DNA from: Pseudolactococcus reticulitermitis
GTDB lineage: Bacteria; Bacillota; Bacilli; Lactobacillales; Streptococcaceae
DNA length: 64,000 nt
Direction: 5' to 3'
Assembly: GCF_002260845.1 (NCBI RefSeq)
Contig: NZ_BEDT01000001.1
Span: forward strand, 372,001-436,000
Within the stretch, counting starts at the first letter, position 1. The number at the start of each line of letters is the position of its first letter. This document shows, piece after piece, positions 34,053-43,876 of this stretch. The notes below the pieces were generated by a model. It saw nothing but the letters and a program-made list of their open reading frames with translations. It made no database searches and had not been told where the DNA came from. A program made the position numbers and the translations under genes.

Positions 34053-34244
34053 ATGAAATTCTTCGTTGTTCTATTTTGGTCATTGATTTTAAGTGAACTT
34101 GCTGGGTTTGTCATCGGTAAACTGAATGATACCAGTTTCCAACCTAGCCTAGTGGCAAGCATTGCCGTTGTCTTCGCAGTCTTTATCTTTATCCTAGACA
34201 AAATCTCAATCCCAAAAGATCCAGAAGCTAAAACGTCTAAATAA
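34053..34244 (+). CDS. Small membrane protein, YjzD-like (DUF2929)
   Basis: 63 residues with two membrane helices (FVVLFWSLILSELAGFVIG and SLVASIAVVFAVFIFILD), a short loop between, and a basic tail. The pattern matches DUF2929/YjzD. The ribosome site is weak (AGATGG). It ends in a strong terminator. Confidence 0.75.
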   Translation: MKFFVVLFWSLILSELAGFVIGKLNDTSFQPSLVASIAVVFAVFIFILDKISIPKDPEAKTSK

Positions 34245-34268
34245 ACCTTAGGGTTTATTTTTTTTATT
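34239..34268 (+). terminator. Terminator after the DUF2929 gene
   Basis: AAATAAACC-ttag-GGTTTATTT, nine pairs, followed by an extended T run. It overlaps the stop codon region. Confidence 0.75.
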
Positions 34269-34285
34269 TTCAAAAAAAGATGACA

Positions 34286-34314
34286 TTGAACATTCGAAAC
34301 AGATGAGGTATAAT
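34286..34314 (+). promoter_or_regulatory. Promoter of the ABC exporter gene
   Basis: TTGAAC (34286-34291), 17 nt, TATAAT (34309-34314). The ATG lies 48 nt further, with GGGAGAGG upstream of it. Confidence 0.7.
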
Positions 34315-34361
34315 AAAACGAAACCGCTTACATAAGCTCTAATATTGGGAGAGGAAAAAGT

Positions 34362-35933
34362 ATGTTTTATTATATTCAAAAATTCAAATGGCACAATGCT
34401 CTTTTATTTGTGTTGATTCTATTTTGGGCGGGCATTAATGTTGTCGGTTCACTTGTTTTAACTTGGCTCTTAGATGCCATTATTGCTGGAGAGTGGCAGA
34501 CTTTTCTATTTTGGGCTGCCATGGACATTATATGTTGGCTTATTTACAGTTTCTTACAAGCCACTAAAGATACTTTCAAAGAACGGATTATCCAAAATCA
34601 AATTAACACAATCCGAGAAGATATTTTAGACGATCTCACGCACAAATCCTACAATCAGGTCAAAGCGAATAGTAAAGAGACCTACAGTTCTTGGTTAGTG
34701 AACGATATGACGCTACTGCATGACAATGGTTTTATTCAGTTTTACGGCGCTGTTGAAAGTGTTGTAACCGTTCTTTTAAATGCCTTTGCTATTATTTATT
34801 TCCACTGGCTTTTGCTGGTCGTTTCTATTTTTATGACAGCCTTTGTTTATTTCGCACCGCAATTTTTTGAAAAAAGAATTGCCAAAGCCACACAAGATGT
34901 CTCAGATTTCTCCAATCAAGCTCTGGGCAAAACAACCGATTTCTTCAACGGTTTCGAAGTTTTCTATCACAATAACCAAGGTAATTATTTCAAAACACAA
35001 ATTTTAGATAGTTTTAAAGCCTTAATCAATCCCAAAGTAACATTAGCTAAACTATCTGCGACTGCCAATTCCATTTCGATGATGGCAAGTATCATTGCGC
35101 AAGTTGTGATGTTTATCGTGACAGGTTACTTAATCATCCATGGTGAAGTCACGACAGGGGTTATCTTCTCCATCGCCAATCTAACCAGTTGTTTATTTAA
35201 TTATACACGAGGTGCTGCCTACAATATTGTCACGTTCAAAGGAACTTTCAAGTTAATGGAAAAATATCATAGTCATCAAGCAACCCCTGAGGAGATGACA
35301 ATGCCAGTAAAAGATTTTACAACAGCAATCAAAACTAAAAATTTAGTCATGCCATTTGAAAATGGTCATAGACTTACTTTTCCAGATTTTGTTATCAAGA
35401 AAGGCGAAAAAGTTGCTATCGTTGGAGATTCAGGTTCTGGCAAATCAACTTTGGTTCATTTACTCATGGGCAATATGCAAAACTATGAGGGTGATATTTT
35501 CATTGAGCAAGCCAATTACCGTGACGTCACAATTCAAAGTTTACAAGATATCATTGCACTCATCAGGCAAGAATCTTATGTCTTTCATGAAACTTTAGCT
35601 GACAATCTGAAAATTGGTCGTGATATTCCAAACCAACTTTTTGATCAGACCTTAAAGACAAGTCTGGCAGACGATTTTTCTAAAGATAGATTAGATACTA
35701 TCTTTGATGATAATTTTTCTGGTGGTCAAAAGGCACGGCTTGCCATTGCCCGTGAATTAATGGGTGATAAGCCAATCTTAATCATGGATGAAAGTACTGC
35801 CAACCTCGACAAGCAAACTGCCATTCAGATTGAACAAAACATCCTAAGTGATCCCACATTAACTGTCATCATGATCACCCATCACCTCTACGATGAAAGT
35901 CGTGATTTGTTAGACCAAATCATTCAACTTTAA
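34362..35933 (+). CDS. ABC exporter half-transporter (membrane + ATPase)
   Basis: 523 residues. Six membrane helices in the first ~300 residues, then the ATPase: Walker A GDSGSGKSTLVHLLMG, Q-loop IALIRQESYVF, signature FSGGQKARLAIARELMG, Walker B PILIMDESTANLD, switch His MITHHLYDES. A single-gene half-exporter with its own promoter and terminator, so it probably works as a homodimer. Substrate unknown; family members export peptides, lipids or drugs. Confidence 0.92.
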   Translation: MFYYIQKFKWHNALLFVLILFWAGINVVGSLVLTWLLDAIIAGEWQTFLFWAAMDIICWLIYSFLQATKDTFKERIIQNQINTIREDILDDLTHKSYNQVKANSKETYSSWLVNDMTLLHDNGFIQFYGAVESVVTVLLNAFAIIYFHWLLLVVSIFMTAFVYFAPQFFEKRIAKATQDVSDFSNQALGKTTDFFNGFEVFYHNNQGNYFKTQILDSFKALINPKVTLAKLSATANSISMMASIIAQVVMFIVTGYLIIHGEVTTGVIFSIANLTSCLFNYTRGAAYNIVTFKGTFKLMEKYHSHQATPEEMTMPVKDFTTAIKTKNLVMPFENGHRLTFPDFVIKKGEKVAIVGDSGSGKSTLVHLLMGNMQNYEGDIFIEQANYRDVTIQSLQDIIALIRQESYVFHETLADNLKIGRDIPNQLFDQTLKTSLADDFSKDRLDTIFDDNFSGGQKARLAIARELMGDKPILIMDESTANLDKQTAIQIEQNILSDPTLTVIMITHHLYDESRDLLDQIIQL

Positions 35934-35940
35934 ACAATCA

Positions 35941-35974
35941 AAAAAATGCTAGAACATCTGTTCTGGCATTTTTT
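35941..35974. terminator. Bidirectional terminator between ABC exporter and pyrG
   Basis: AAAAAATGCTAGAACA-tc-TGTTCTGGCATTTTTT: 16 positions pair with a single G-U. A and T tracts on both sides serve both converging genes. Confidence 0.85.
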
Positions 35975-35977
35975 GGC

Positions 35978-37588
35978 TTATTTACTTTCAGCGTTTTCAA
36001 CAGATGCTTTGACAAAGGCTGTATAAAGACCTTCTGATCTGTTTGGACGGCTTGACAATTCTGGGTGATATTGACAGGCCACGAAGAATTTATTTTCTGG
36101 TATTTCAACAATTTCAACCAAACGGTTATCAGGTGACACGCCTGAGAAGACGAGTCCTGCTTTTTCAAACTGTTCACGGTAGGCGTTGTTAAATTCATAA
36201 CGGTGACGGTGACGGCGTTGGATGACTTCTTGATTGTCATAGGCTGCTGCGGTCACTGAATGTGCTTTTAATTTCGCAGGGTAAAGTCCCAAACGCAAGG
36301 TGCCCCCCATGTCTTCAACATCGATTTGATCACGCATGAGGTCGATAATCGGGAATTTCGTCTCAGGATTCAACTCAGTTGAGTTGGCACCCTCAAGTCC
36401 GAGGACATTGCGACCGAACTCGACACAGGTCAACTGCATGCCCAGACAAACGCCAAGCATCGGCACATCATGTTCCCGCGCATACTGAATCGCCGCAATC
36501 TTGCCCTCAGTGCCACGGGGACCAAAGCCACCCGGCACGATAATCCCGTCAGCGTCGCCCAAAAGCTCAGCAGCATTTTCAGGGGTCACATCGTTTGACT
36601 GAACCCAGTTCAGGTCAATGTCGGTATCCGCAGGGTAGCCGGCATGTTTCAAGGCCTCAACGACAGAAATATAAGCATCTGGCAGCTCGACATACTTCCC
36701 AACCAAGGTAATCTTAGTCGATTTTTTGAGGTTCATAACGTGATGAATCATTTCTGTCCACTCGGTCATATCCGCTTTTGGCAAATCAAGTTTGAGATGA
36801 TCGACAACGATTTGATCCATGTTTTGGGCTTGCAAGTTAAGCGGGATTTGGTACAAATGTTCCACGTCAAGCGACTCAATCACAGCCTCTGGCGCAACGT
36901 CTGTAAACTGGGCAATTTTATTTTTGATGCCTTGTTCAGCCGGCGTTTCTGTCCGAATGACGATCATATTGGGCTGAATCCCCAAACCACGCAATTCTTT
37001 AACAGAGTGTTGGGTTGGTTTCGTTTTCATCTCAGCTGACGCTTTCAAATACGGTAACAAGGTTGTATGAATATAGTAGACATTGTCCGCACCCACATCA
37101 GATTTCATCTGACGCAAGGCTTCAAGAAATGGCAATGACTCAATATCCCCAACGGTGCCACCGACCTCAGTGATAATCACATCTGAATCAGTCGTCGCTG
37201 CCGCACGTTTAATCTTTTCTTTCAAAGCATCTGTAATGTGCGGAATAACCTGAACGGTCGCACCCAAATATTCGCCTTTACGCTCTTTACGCAACACTTC
37301 TGAGTAAATTTTACCCGTCGTCACGTTAGAGTATTTGTTGAGGTTGACATCCATGAAACGCTCATAGTGACCCAAATCAAGGTCAGTTTCCGCACCATCA
37401 TCTGTCACGTAAACTTCCCCATGCTGGTAAGGACTCATCGTCCCTGGGTCAATATTGATGTAGGGATCAAATTTTTGAATCGTGACTTTAAGCCCTCGAT
37501 TTTTCAAAAGACGCCCAAGACTTGACGCCACAATCCCTTTACCAATCCCTGAAACCACACCACCTGTGACGAAAATATACTTTGTCAT
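35978..37588 (-). CDS. pyrG: CTP synthase
   Basis: 536 residues, full length. The N-terminal amidoligase domain starts [23 protein letters not shown] and contains [36 protein letters not shown] (cut here as family blocks). The C-terminal glutaminase has [15 protein letters not shown] (Cys nucleophile) and CQYHPE (catalytic His-Glu). It converts UTP to CTP with glutamine. A dedicated attenuator leader precedes it (see the leader entry). Confidence 0.97.
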   Translation of the reverse strand: MTKYIFVTGGVVSGIGKGIVASSLGRLLKNRGLKVTIQKFDPYINIDPGTMSPYQHGEVYVTDDGAETDLDLGHYERFMDVNLNKYSNVTTGKIYSEVLRKERKGEYLGATVQVIPHITDALKEKIKRAAATTDSDVIITEVGGTVGDIESLPFLEALRQMKSDVGADNVYYIHTTLLPYLKASAEMKTKPTQHSVKELRGLGIQPNMIVIRTETPAEQGIKNKIAQFTDVAPEAVIESLDVEHLYQIPLNLQAQNMDQIVVDHLKLDLPKADMTEWTEMIHHVMNLKKSTKITLVGKYVELPDAYISVVEALKHAGYPADTDIDLNWVQSNDVTPENAAELLGDADGIIVPGGFGPRGTEGKIAAIQYAREHDVPMLGVCLGMQLTCVEFGRNVLGLEGANSTELNPETKFPIIDLMRDQIDVEDMGGTLRLGLYPAKLKAHSVTAAAYDNQEVIQRRHRHRYEFNNAYREQFEKAGLVFSGVSPDNRLVEIVEIPENKFFVACQYHPELSSRPNRSEGLYTAFVKASVENAESK

Positions 37589-37651
37589 TTACCTATTATC
37601 TCCTTATTTTTTCATCTCAACACTTGAACAACTGGGAAAATAAATATAAAA

Positions 37652-37735
37652 AGCTCCCAATATTGGGAGCTATCTGTCTGACCGCCTGAGCGGTGCCCGA
37701 TAATTATTATAGCAAAATTTTTGTGGACTTGTCAA
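37652..37735 (-). promoter_or_regulatory. pyrG promoter and CTP-sensing attenuator leader
   Basis: Minus strand: -35 TTGACA (37730-37735), 18 nt, -10 TATAAT (37706-37711), start at GGGC (37698). A perfect 20-nt palindrome terminator, AGCTCCCAATATTGGGAGCT (37652-37671), is followed by TTTTTATATTT. This is the layout of the B. subtilis/L. lactis pyrG system. At low CTP, RNA polymerase stutters and adds G residues at the GGGC start. These pair with CTCCC and block the terminator. Confidence 0.88.
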
Positions 37736-37741
37736 ATCGAC

Positions 37742-38212
37742 TTATTTCATCAAATTTGCCAATGTTTCTTTGTAAACTTGTAAAGCAGCCTGTCTATCTG
37801 CTTTCAGCGTTGGAAATTGTTTTTTAATCTGACTTGCTGTGATGAAGAAAAAGACAATCGCCGTCACCACCGTTGCCACAAACAAGAGTTCGATGAGTAA
37901 TAATGGTAAAAGTTCCCCATTGTCTAAATGAAGCAATAGGATTGCCATCGGAATGGATAAAACATTATAGAGATAGACCATAATCGGCGCAATATAAGAA
38001 CGATTTCCCAGCTTGAGTTTCGCATTAAAGCGGTGAACCTGAATCGTCGCAACCAATATCACAATACTGTAAAAACTCATGCCATAACCAAGCAAACCAA
38101 TAATAAAGATGACAATCATTGCAATCGGAATCGCTAAATTCCCAGTCCATGTCGCATAGGGCAGTGATTGTTCTTGCAAGAGCGCCTTAGCTCGTTTTTT
38201 TTCGTCTTTCAT
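37742..38212 (-). CDS. Hypothetical membrane protein
   Basis: 156 residues, four predicted membrane helices (LAIPIAMIVIFIIGLLGYG, FYSIVILVATIQV, APIMVYLYNVLSIPMAILLL and LLLIELLFVATVVTAIVFFF) between basic cytoplasmic ends. No family recognised. It sits just upstream of the pyrG promoter and is probably transcribed after the acetyltransferase operon or alone. Confidence 0.75.
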   Translation of the reverse strand: MKDEKKRAKALLQEQSLPYATWTGNLAIPIAMIVIFIIGLLGYGMSFYSIVILVATIQVHRFNAKLKLGNRSYIAPIMVYLYNVLSIPMAILLLHLDNGELLPLLLIELLFVATVVTAIVFFFITASQIKKQFPTLKADRQAALQVYKETLANLMK

Positions 38213-38261
38213 TCAAACTCCTATTGTTTTAGTTAGCACTAGTATTTGCCTTGTAACCTCA

Positions 38262-39251
38262 TTAAAAATACTCTCGCAAGATGACATCTTGCATGACAAA
38301 CTCAGTAAATTCACCAATCATCATCGTGACGGCTTGACCTGAGCCAAATGTTAGATTGTTTTCTGGCAATAGGGTGTCGATAATCGTAAACTGCTTGTCT
38401 ATATTAACTGGAAATCGCTTCAAGAAAGCTTTCAAATTGACAATTCGCGCCATCATATAGGGTAACAGGCTGATTTTAGCACGATTCGGCTCACGCATAT
38501 CTTGTTCTAAAGTCACATTTGATGGTGCCGTGTAGACAAACTGTTCAAAGGCACCGGCGTGGCTGGCAATAAAACGATAGGCTGCGTTTTTGGCTTGGTC
38601 ATCAAGGGTTATCAATTCGTGAATGATAAAATCCATACCATCAAAATCATAAATGACATAACCTCTAGGCTCAGACTGATTATACATGACTGCAAAATAA
38701 GGCTGTTTCTTATCATCAAAATAGTAAGACCATTCAAAATCACCCCGAACCAAGCTGCCATTCCCGATTGATTGGGCGTGAATGCTTGCTAGGTCTGACT
38801 GAGCTGTCGCAAAATCTAAACGTTTGACTGTTAAGTCAGTTTTGGCACCCGCTGGAAAGTCAGCTGCACGAATCTCATAGTGTTTTTGATTGAAGACATA
38901 ACGATAACCAAATTGACTGTAAAAGCCATAAGAAAAAGGGGCGAGATAAGAAAAAATGGTTTCATTTTGATAATTCTCTTGTAAAATCTCAGTCATGAGC
39001 TGACTGGCTGCACCATTGCCACGGCACTCAGGGTAACTTGCCACATAGCCAATCCCCGACATTGGGACAGTCTGACCTTGAAAATTTACCTGAAAATGCG
39101 TATCAATAATCATGCTGGTCAAATCACCATTTTCAGTATGGGTATGCAGGGTCGACTGCTCTAATAATTTGTAAAAGGCACGGTCGCCGCCGGTTGGATT
39201 TTTATGAAAAGCATATTTCGCTAGGTCTAAGCAAGCTGTTTCAATCGTCAT
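38262..39251 (-). CDS. GNAT acetyltransferase, Eis-like with C-terminal SCP2-type domain
   Basis: 329 residues from the ATG at 39251; the GTGAGGA before it acts as ribosome site (a GTG start at 39263 is less likely). The N-terminal GNAT half has IGYVASYPECRGNGAASQLM (acetyl-CoA loop) and SYLAPFSYGFYSQFGYRY, typical of Eis-like enzymes. The C-terminal part resembles the sterol-carrier-like fold. It follows the DUF436 gene closely. Substrate unknown. Confidence 0.87.
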   Translation of the reverse strand: MTIETACLDLAKYAFHKNPTGGDRAFYKLLEQSTLHTHTENGDLTSMIIDTHFQVNFQGQTVPMSGIGYVASYPECRGNGAASQLMTEILQENYQNETIFSYLAPFSYGFYSQFGYRYVFNQKHYEIRAADFPAGAKTDLTVKRLDFATAQSDLASIHAQSIGNGSLVRGDFEWSYYFDDKKQPYFAVMYNQSEPRGYVIYDFDGMDFIIHELITLDDQAKNAAYRFIASHAGAFEQFVYTAPSNVTLEQDMREPNRAKISLLPYMMARIVNLKAFLKRFPVNIDKQFTIIDTLLPENNLTFGSGQAVTMMIGEFTEFVMQDVILREYF

Positions 39252-39259
39252 TTTATTCC

Positions 39260-39829
39260 TCACTTTGCCTGTCTAAAGGCATCAACAGCATCATAGCTGG
39301 CACGTGGCCCACCAATCAGCTTAGGGCGACTTTTGAGCGCGGTCACGTGCGCGCCACCTAATTCACGCCTGATTGGGCGAAATGGAATTTGCACATGCTT
39401 GACGTGCATCCCAATGGCTGTATCCCCAATATCAAGCCCCGCCTGTGCTGTGATAAATTCGACTTCGACGGGATCATGAAATAAAGCATAGGCTGCAACT
39501 TGACCGCTACCACCAGCATGGAGCTGCGGGATAACAGAAACAATTTCCAAGTCTTTGAGCTCTGCTAAGTCACGTTCGACTAACAAAGCCCGATTGAGAT
39601 GTTCACAGCCTTGAACGGCTAAATGCACACCGATTGCCGCCAATTTATCATAAATCGTTTTGACAATGACTTGTCCAATTTCAGCTGATGACTGATGGCC
39701 GATTACCCCGCCATTGACTTCACTTGATGATAAACCTAGAACAAAAATCTGACCTTTTTTGAGGTCTGCTTGCTTGATGACATCATCAATCAAAATTTCT
39801 GTTTGTACTTGCAATTTCTCTAAATTCAT
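39260..39829 (-). CDS. YwlG/TIGR01440 family protein (DUF436)
   Basis: 189 residues: [35 protein letters not shown], and [12 protein letters not shown] near DPVEVEF are family hallmarks. The family is conserved in Firmicutes without an established function. It overlaps the kinase gene by 4 nt. Confidence 0.92.
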   Translation of the reverse strand: MNLEKLQVQTEILIDDVIKQADLKKGQIFVLGLSSSEVNGGVIGHQSSAEIGQVIVKTIYDKLAAIGVHLAVQGCEHLNRALLVERDLAELKDLEIVSVIPQLHAGGSGQVAAYALFHDPVEVEFITAQAGLDIGDTAIGMHVKHVQIPFRPIRRELGGAHVTALKSRPKLIGGPRASYDAVDAFRQAK

Positions 39830-40623
39830 TGATTTCCCTCACTGTTTAAACGTTGAAATACCCCGTATTCATTTGAGTTAAGGATAGCTTGATAAACAAA
39901 TGCTTTACTGTATTCAACTGCTTCTAACACCGATTTCCCACGCGCCAGATTACTTGCAATCGCTGAAGCAAAGGTACAGCCTGCACCATTATTATTGCGC
40001 GCCACGATCGGTTGGACAAACTCGTGAAATGCTTGACCATCATAATAAATGTCTCTCGCAAAATGTTTATCCAGCCGACTACCACCTTTAATCACCGTAT
40101 GCTGACTGCCCAGATTTGCCAAAATGACCGCTGCCGCTTTCATATCTGACAAAGTTGTAATGGTCATCCCAGACAACATCTCAGCCTCTCGCAAATTGGG
40201 CGTGATAACCGTGACATAGGGCAAAAACGCTAGCAGTTTCGCCGTCATTTGAGAGATTTCATCATCTTTATTTTCTTTAAATACCAACACTGGGTCGAAA
40301 ATGACAGAGACATCTTGATGGCGCTGAATAAAACGCAAGGTTAAATCGGCAATCTCTAGTGATGGTAACAGACCTATCTTAATCGCATCGAAAGCAACAC
40401 CTTCTAGACTGTCTAATTGCCGCTTAAAAATATCAAGATTCGTCGGAAAAATATCAAAGCCAGTCCCATTTTCAGCCGCTGTCACAATCGATGTCACGGC
40501 AACAAACCCATAAATGCCATACTGAGAATAGGTCGCTAAATCTGCCTGAAAACCGCCACCAGATAGAATATCCGAACCTGAAATCGCCAAGATTTTAGGC
40601 ATTGGCTTCATCATCGTCGTCAT
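39826..40623 (-). CDS. pdxK: Pyridoxine/pyridoxamine kinase (PdxK/ThiD-type ribokinase family)
   Basis: 265 residues. [29 protein letters not shown] is the ThiD/PdxK signature; ATP/anion-hole region [22 protein letters not shown] carries the catalytic motif GAGC. The Gly-rich start and fused-kinase length fit the Streptococcaceae PdxK group. ThiD activity (HMP kinase) is the alternative. The first ATG (40623) has GGAGG 5 nt upstream, inside the end of truA. Confidence 0.85.
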   Translation of the reverse strand: MTTMMKPMPKILAISGSDILSGGGFQADLATYSQYGIYGFVAVTSIVTAAENGTGFDIFPTNLDIFKRQLDSLEGVAFDAIKIGLLPSLEIADLTLRFIQRHQDVSVIFDPVLVFKENKDDEISQMTAKLLAFLPYVTVITPNLREAEMLSGMTITTLSDMKAAAVILANLGSQHTVIKGGSRLDKHFARDIYYDGQAFHEFVQPIVARNNNGAGCTFASAIASNLARGKSVLEAVEYSKAFVYQAILNSNEYGVFQRLNSEGNQ

Positions 40624-41359
40624 AACGTACCTCCATCAGACACAGCCCCTGCGCAGGGGCTGTCGGCCCTGCTAACTCACGATTTTGCGCCGCTAAAATG
40701 TCAGAAACCCGTTCAACTGGCCATTTACCTGCACCAATTTTCACCAGCGTTCCGACCATATTTCTGACCTGCTTATATAAGAAACCATTGCCAGAAAAAA
40801 TGAAGAGCATTTCATCTGTCCCATGTCTCACGACATCTGCCTGTGTAATCGTCCGAACCTTGTCCTCGACCGTCGCGCCAGAGGCTGTAAAGCCTGTGAA
40901 ATCATGGGTCCCAACCAACAACTGGGCTGCCAGCACCATGTTGTCAAAAGCGATGATTTTCGGAAAATGGTAGCTGAAACGGCGGGTTAAGGGATTATTG
41001 GCACGAGAGGTGGTCAGGCGATACTGATAGGTTTTGCTGTGGGGGTTGAAGCGCGAATGAAAATCATCTGCAACCTGCTCAAGCGCTAAAACGTCAATAT
41101 CATCCGGCGTTTGCGTGTCCAGGGCAAAACGCAATTTTTCAGCGTCACGCGCTTGGGGCAAATCAAAATGAATCATCTGAGCTAGCGCGTGAACGCCACT
41201 ATCTGTCCGACCTGAGCCGTGAAGTTTGACTGGTTGACCTGAATTGAGTTTCGCCAAAACACGCTCTAGCTCCTCTTGAACAGTTCGACCATTATTTTGA
41301 ATCTGAAAACCGGCAAAATCTGTGCCGTCGTATGCAATCTTTGCTTTATATCGTGTCAT
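40595..41359 (-). CDS. truA: tRNA pseudouridine(38-40) synthase
   Basis: 254 residues. KIAYDGTDFAGFQIQNNGRTVQEELE, LHGSGRTDSGVHAL (catalytic Asp) and FTGFTASGATVEDKVRTI are TruA motifs. It modifies the anticodon arm of many tRNAs. The start codon has no ribosome site and the -10 box lies 6 nt before it, so the mRNA is predicted to be leaderless. First gene of the truA-pdxK-DUF436-GNAT operon. Confidence 0.96.
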   Translation of the reverse strand: MTRYKAKIAYDGTDFAGFQIQNNGRTVQEELERVLAKLNSGQPVKLHGSGRTDSGVHALAQMIHFDLPQARDAEKLRFALDTQTPDDIDVLALEQVADDFHSRFNPHSKTYQYRLTTSRANNPLTRRFSYHFPKIIAFDNMVLAAQLLVGTHDFTGFTASGATVEDKVRTITQADVVRHGTDEMLFIFSGNGFLYKQVRNMVGTLVKIGAGKWPVERVSDILAAQNRELAGPTAPAQGLCLMEVRYDDDDEANA

Positions 41360-41365
41360 GCTAAT

Positions 41366-41394
41366 ATTATACTCAATTTAGAAGTCAATAGCAA
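41366..41394 (-). promoter_or_regulatory. Promoter of truA (leaderless start)
   Basis: Minus strand TTGCTA (about 41389-41394), 17 nt, TATAAT (41366-41371). Six bases separate the -10 from the A of the truA ATG, so transcription should begin at or next to the start codon. Confidence 0.55.
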
Positions 41395-41417
41395 AAAAGA
41401 TTCTTTCGAATCTTTTT
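41390..41417 (-). terminator. Terminator of the MacB-like transporter gene
   Basis: Minus strand AAAGATTC-gaaa-GAATCTTT then TTTTTTGC, directly after the transporter stop and abutting the truA -35. Confidence 0.8.
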
Positions 41418-41425
41418 CAGGTAGC

Positions 41426-43420
41426 TTAGTCGTTCGACAAGGCTTCAATCGGGTTCAATCTCGCAGCTTTTCCTGCTGGCATGAGACTTGCAAACAAGGC
41501 GATGACGATAGCGATAATCACGCTACCAATCACAGCACCACTTGAAATTTGGATGATATGGAATTTATCAAGTAAGTCGCTGACGCCTGAGTTGACCGCA
41601 ACTTCTCCCATAAAGGCGACCATAATCCCCAAAATAGCAGAGGCAAGCCCCAAAATTACCGTCTCGATCACAAAGAGTAAGCGAATATCCCCTTTTCTTG
41701 CCCCTAAAGCACGCAGAATACCAATCTCCTTCGTCCGTTCCGCAACTGACATATAAGTCGTTGCGATAATCATCATCAGACTCACCAGAAGTGAAATGCC
41801 GGCAACCAAGGCAAGAACGATAGTCACAATGGAGGTGATATTATTAATCGGTTTCAAAACAGTACCGAGCGAGAAGGTCACGAAGTCTTTCTTCCCATCT
41901 GTTTTCAGGTTTTGAATTTTCTTAACCACTGAGTCAACATTGTGGCTGTCATCAACCGTTGGCACGATAAAATTAGGCTCGGTTACGATACCATTTGCGG
42001 CAAAGGCTTTTTGCAGTGTCTTAAAGTGCATCGTCAGCGGACTTTGCGCAGGATTACCCTTGGTAATGCCTGATACTTTGACATCTTGGGTAATGGTGAC
42101 AGGTGCACCGTTTTTGTTAATCATTTGATACTCAAGATGTAAGGTTTGACCGACAATTTTTTTCCAATTTTTTTTATCCCATTTTTTAGCAAAGGTATCT
42201 GGCACAACGACTTCACCTTCGCTTGGTTTTTGACCCACTAAGATTGAACTATCTGTATTCACACCTGTCCAAGTTTGAATTTCCGTAAAAGGTTCTTTTG
42301 TCTTATCAAGACTAACTGTCAAGTCAGCTGGGGTCACATCAAAGGCTTTTTCAACTTTTTTAACGTGATCTAATTTTTTAACTTTATCGACCAAGGTATC
42401 AGAAATCGCTGTTTTCGCCGAGTTTTGTGTCATTAGGCGCGTCGTTTCCATATAGGCTTCGTCATTTTTCTTATTCTCATCTGCAGTCACGCGCTTCATG
42501 ACCATAGGGACATTAGGATTAGCCAAATCAGTGACCATTTTATTCATATAGCCTTTGGCGCCATTCCCTAACCCAAGGAAGAACATAACAGAAAAGAGAC
42601 CGATGGCAACGCCAATCATAATCATCAGATTTTGTTTCCAATTATGTAGGAAATGCTGCCAAGCCATTCGCGATTTTGCGCCAAATGATAAGGATTTTGT
42701 CTTAAACTCACGCGCTTTTTCAATCGTTTCGTATGATGGCTTAATTCGCTCATCTGATGTCACTTGACCATCAGCCAGATGCACGATTCTCGTCCCATGA
42801 TTCGCCACATCCTGCGAGTGCGTCACAACAATCACTGTCTTGCCACTTTTGGCAATGGTCGATAAAATCTCCAAGACATCGTTGGTATTTTGCGAGTCGA
42901 GCGCGCCTGTTGGCTCATCCGCAATAATAATGTCAGGGTCATTCGCCAGCGCCCGTGCAATGGCAACACGTTGCTTTTGACCACCCGATAATTGATTGGG
43001 ATTTTTCTTCTTATGTTCCAGTAGCCCAACTTGTTTCAAAAGCGCCTCAGCTTTAACAAGTTGTTCCTTGTGCGATAAATTCGTCATTTTAAGTGAAATC
43101 ATAACATTATCTAAAACACTCAGATAGCTAACCAGATTGAAGGATTGGAAGATAAAGCCTACTGTATCACGGCGATATTCATCCATGGATTTTTCTTTTT
43201 TATCTGCTTGCTTGGTGCCATTGACGATGACTTCACCATCATACTTGCGGTCAAGACCGCCGATGATGTTCATCAAAGTTGATTTTCCGCCGCCAGATTC
43301 CCCGAGAATTGAGACGAAGTCCCCTTTGCCAAAGCTGAGATTCAAACCTTTTAAGACTGGAAATTCTTCTTTTCCAAGAAAATAAGACTTCTTAATATTT
43401 TTTAATTCTAAGATTGTCAT
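41426..43420 (-). CDS. MacB-like ABC transporter, ATPase fused to FtsX-type permease
   Basis: 664 residues. ATPase (1-225): GESGGGKSTLMNIIGG (Walker A), LSGGQKQRVAIARALANDP (signature), IIIADEPTGALDSQN (Walker B), VTHSQDVA (switch). Residues ~250-664 are the permease: a first membrane helix (NLMIMIGVAIGLFSVMFFLG), a large extracellular MacB_PCD domain, and three C-terminal helices with the FtsX block ERTKEIGILRALGARKGDI. MacB-type transporters export peptides or serve in antimicrobial peptide resistance. No two-component system is adjacent. Confidence 0.92.
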   Translation of the reverse strand: MTILELKNIKKSYFLGKEEFPVLKGLNLSFGKGDFVSILGESGGGKSTLMNIIGGLDRKYDGEVIVNGTKQADKKEKSMDEYRRDTVGFIFQSFNLVSYLSVLDNVMISLKMTNLSHKEQLVKAEALLKQVGLLEHKKKNPNQLSGGQKQRVAIARALANDPDIIIADEPTGALDSQNTNDVLEILSTIAKSGKTVIVVTHSQDVANHGTRIVHLADGQVTSDERIKPSYETIEKAREFKTKSLSFGAKSRMAWQHFLHNWKQNLMIMIGVAIGLFSVMFFLGLGNGAKGYMNKMVTDLANPNVPMVMKRVTADENKKNDEAYMETTRLMTQNSAKTAISDTLVDKVKKLDHVKKVEKAFDVTPADLTVSLDKTKEPFTEIQTWTGVNTDSSILVGQKPSEGEVVVPDTFAKKWDKKNWKKIVGQTLHLEYQMINKNGAPVTITQDVKVSGITKGNPAQSPLTMHFKTLQKAFAANGIVTEPNFIVPTVDDSHNVDSVVKKIQNLKTDGKKDFVTFSLGTVLKPINNITSIVTIVLALVAGISLLVSLMMIIATTYMSVAERTKEIGILRALGARKGDIRLLFVIETVILGLASAILGIMVAFMGEVAVNSGVSDLLDKFHIIQISSGAVIGSVIIAIVIALFASLMPAGKAARLNPIEALSND

Positions 43421-43536
43421 AGTGATGACCTTTCTATTGATACCGTAAAATATTTGTTCAATCTTAAGTATAAAGTTTTTTCAGACTATTTTCATGGGGC
43501 TTAAGACTTATTTTCACAATAAACTAGCACATCATA

Positions 43537-43562
43537 CAAAAAAAGTTGCCCGACAGCAACTT
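43537..43562 (-). terminator. Terminator of azlCD
   Basis: Minus strand AAGTTGC-tgtcgg-GCAACTT followed by seven T. The stem touches the azlD stop codon. The remainder of the gap to the transporter gene holds nothing I can name. Confidence 0.8.
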
Positions 43563-43876
43563 CAAAACAAGGCACGCAAGATCGCCATCGCAACAACACC
43601 TGTCACGACCGCCAACATCAAAGATTTGTGACAGTAGCCAACCAACATGGCAGGCAGCATGGCGAGACATTTCATACCGTCAAGACTCGGTAGCGCATTT
43701 TTGTGCAAAATCAATAACTCAGAAACCAGTAAACTAGTCATCATCGAAAGCGATAAGTAGTTCAAAAAGCGTTTAAAGAAAGCTGGAAATTGAATCAGCT
43801 TAGCCAGCGGGAAAGGTAAAATTCTGGGTACCCAAGTGACGATAACGCCCGATAATAAAGCAAGATAAAAATACAT
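43562..43876 (-). CDS. azlD: AzlD-like branched-chain amino acid exporter subunit
   Basis: 104 residues, four membrane helices. GVIVTWVPRILPFPLAK, FLNYLSLSMMTSLLVSELL, and MLVGYCHKSLMLAVVTGVVAMAIL fit AzlD. Starts at the last base of azlC, so coupled. Works with AzlC to export branched-chain amino acids. Confidence 0.9.
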   Translation of the reverse strand: MYFYLALLSGVIVTWVPRILPFPLAKLIQFPAFFKRFLNYLSLSMMTSLLVSELLILHKNALPSLDGMKCLAMLPAMLVGYCHKSLMLAVVTGVVAMAILRALF

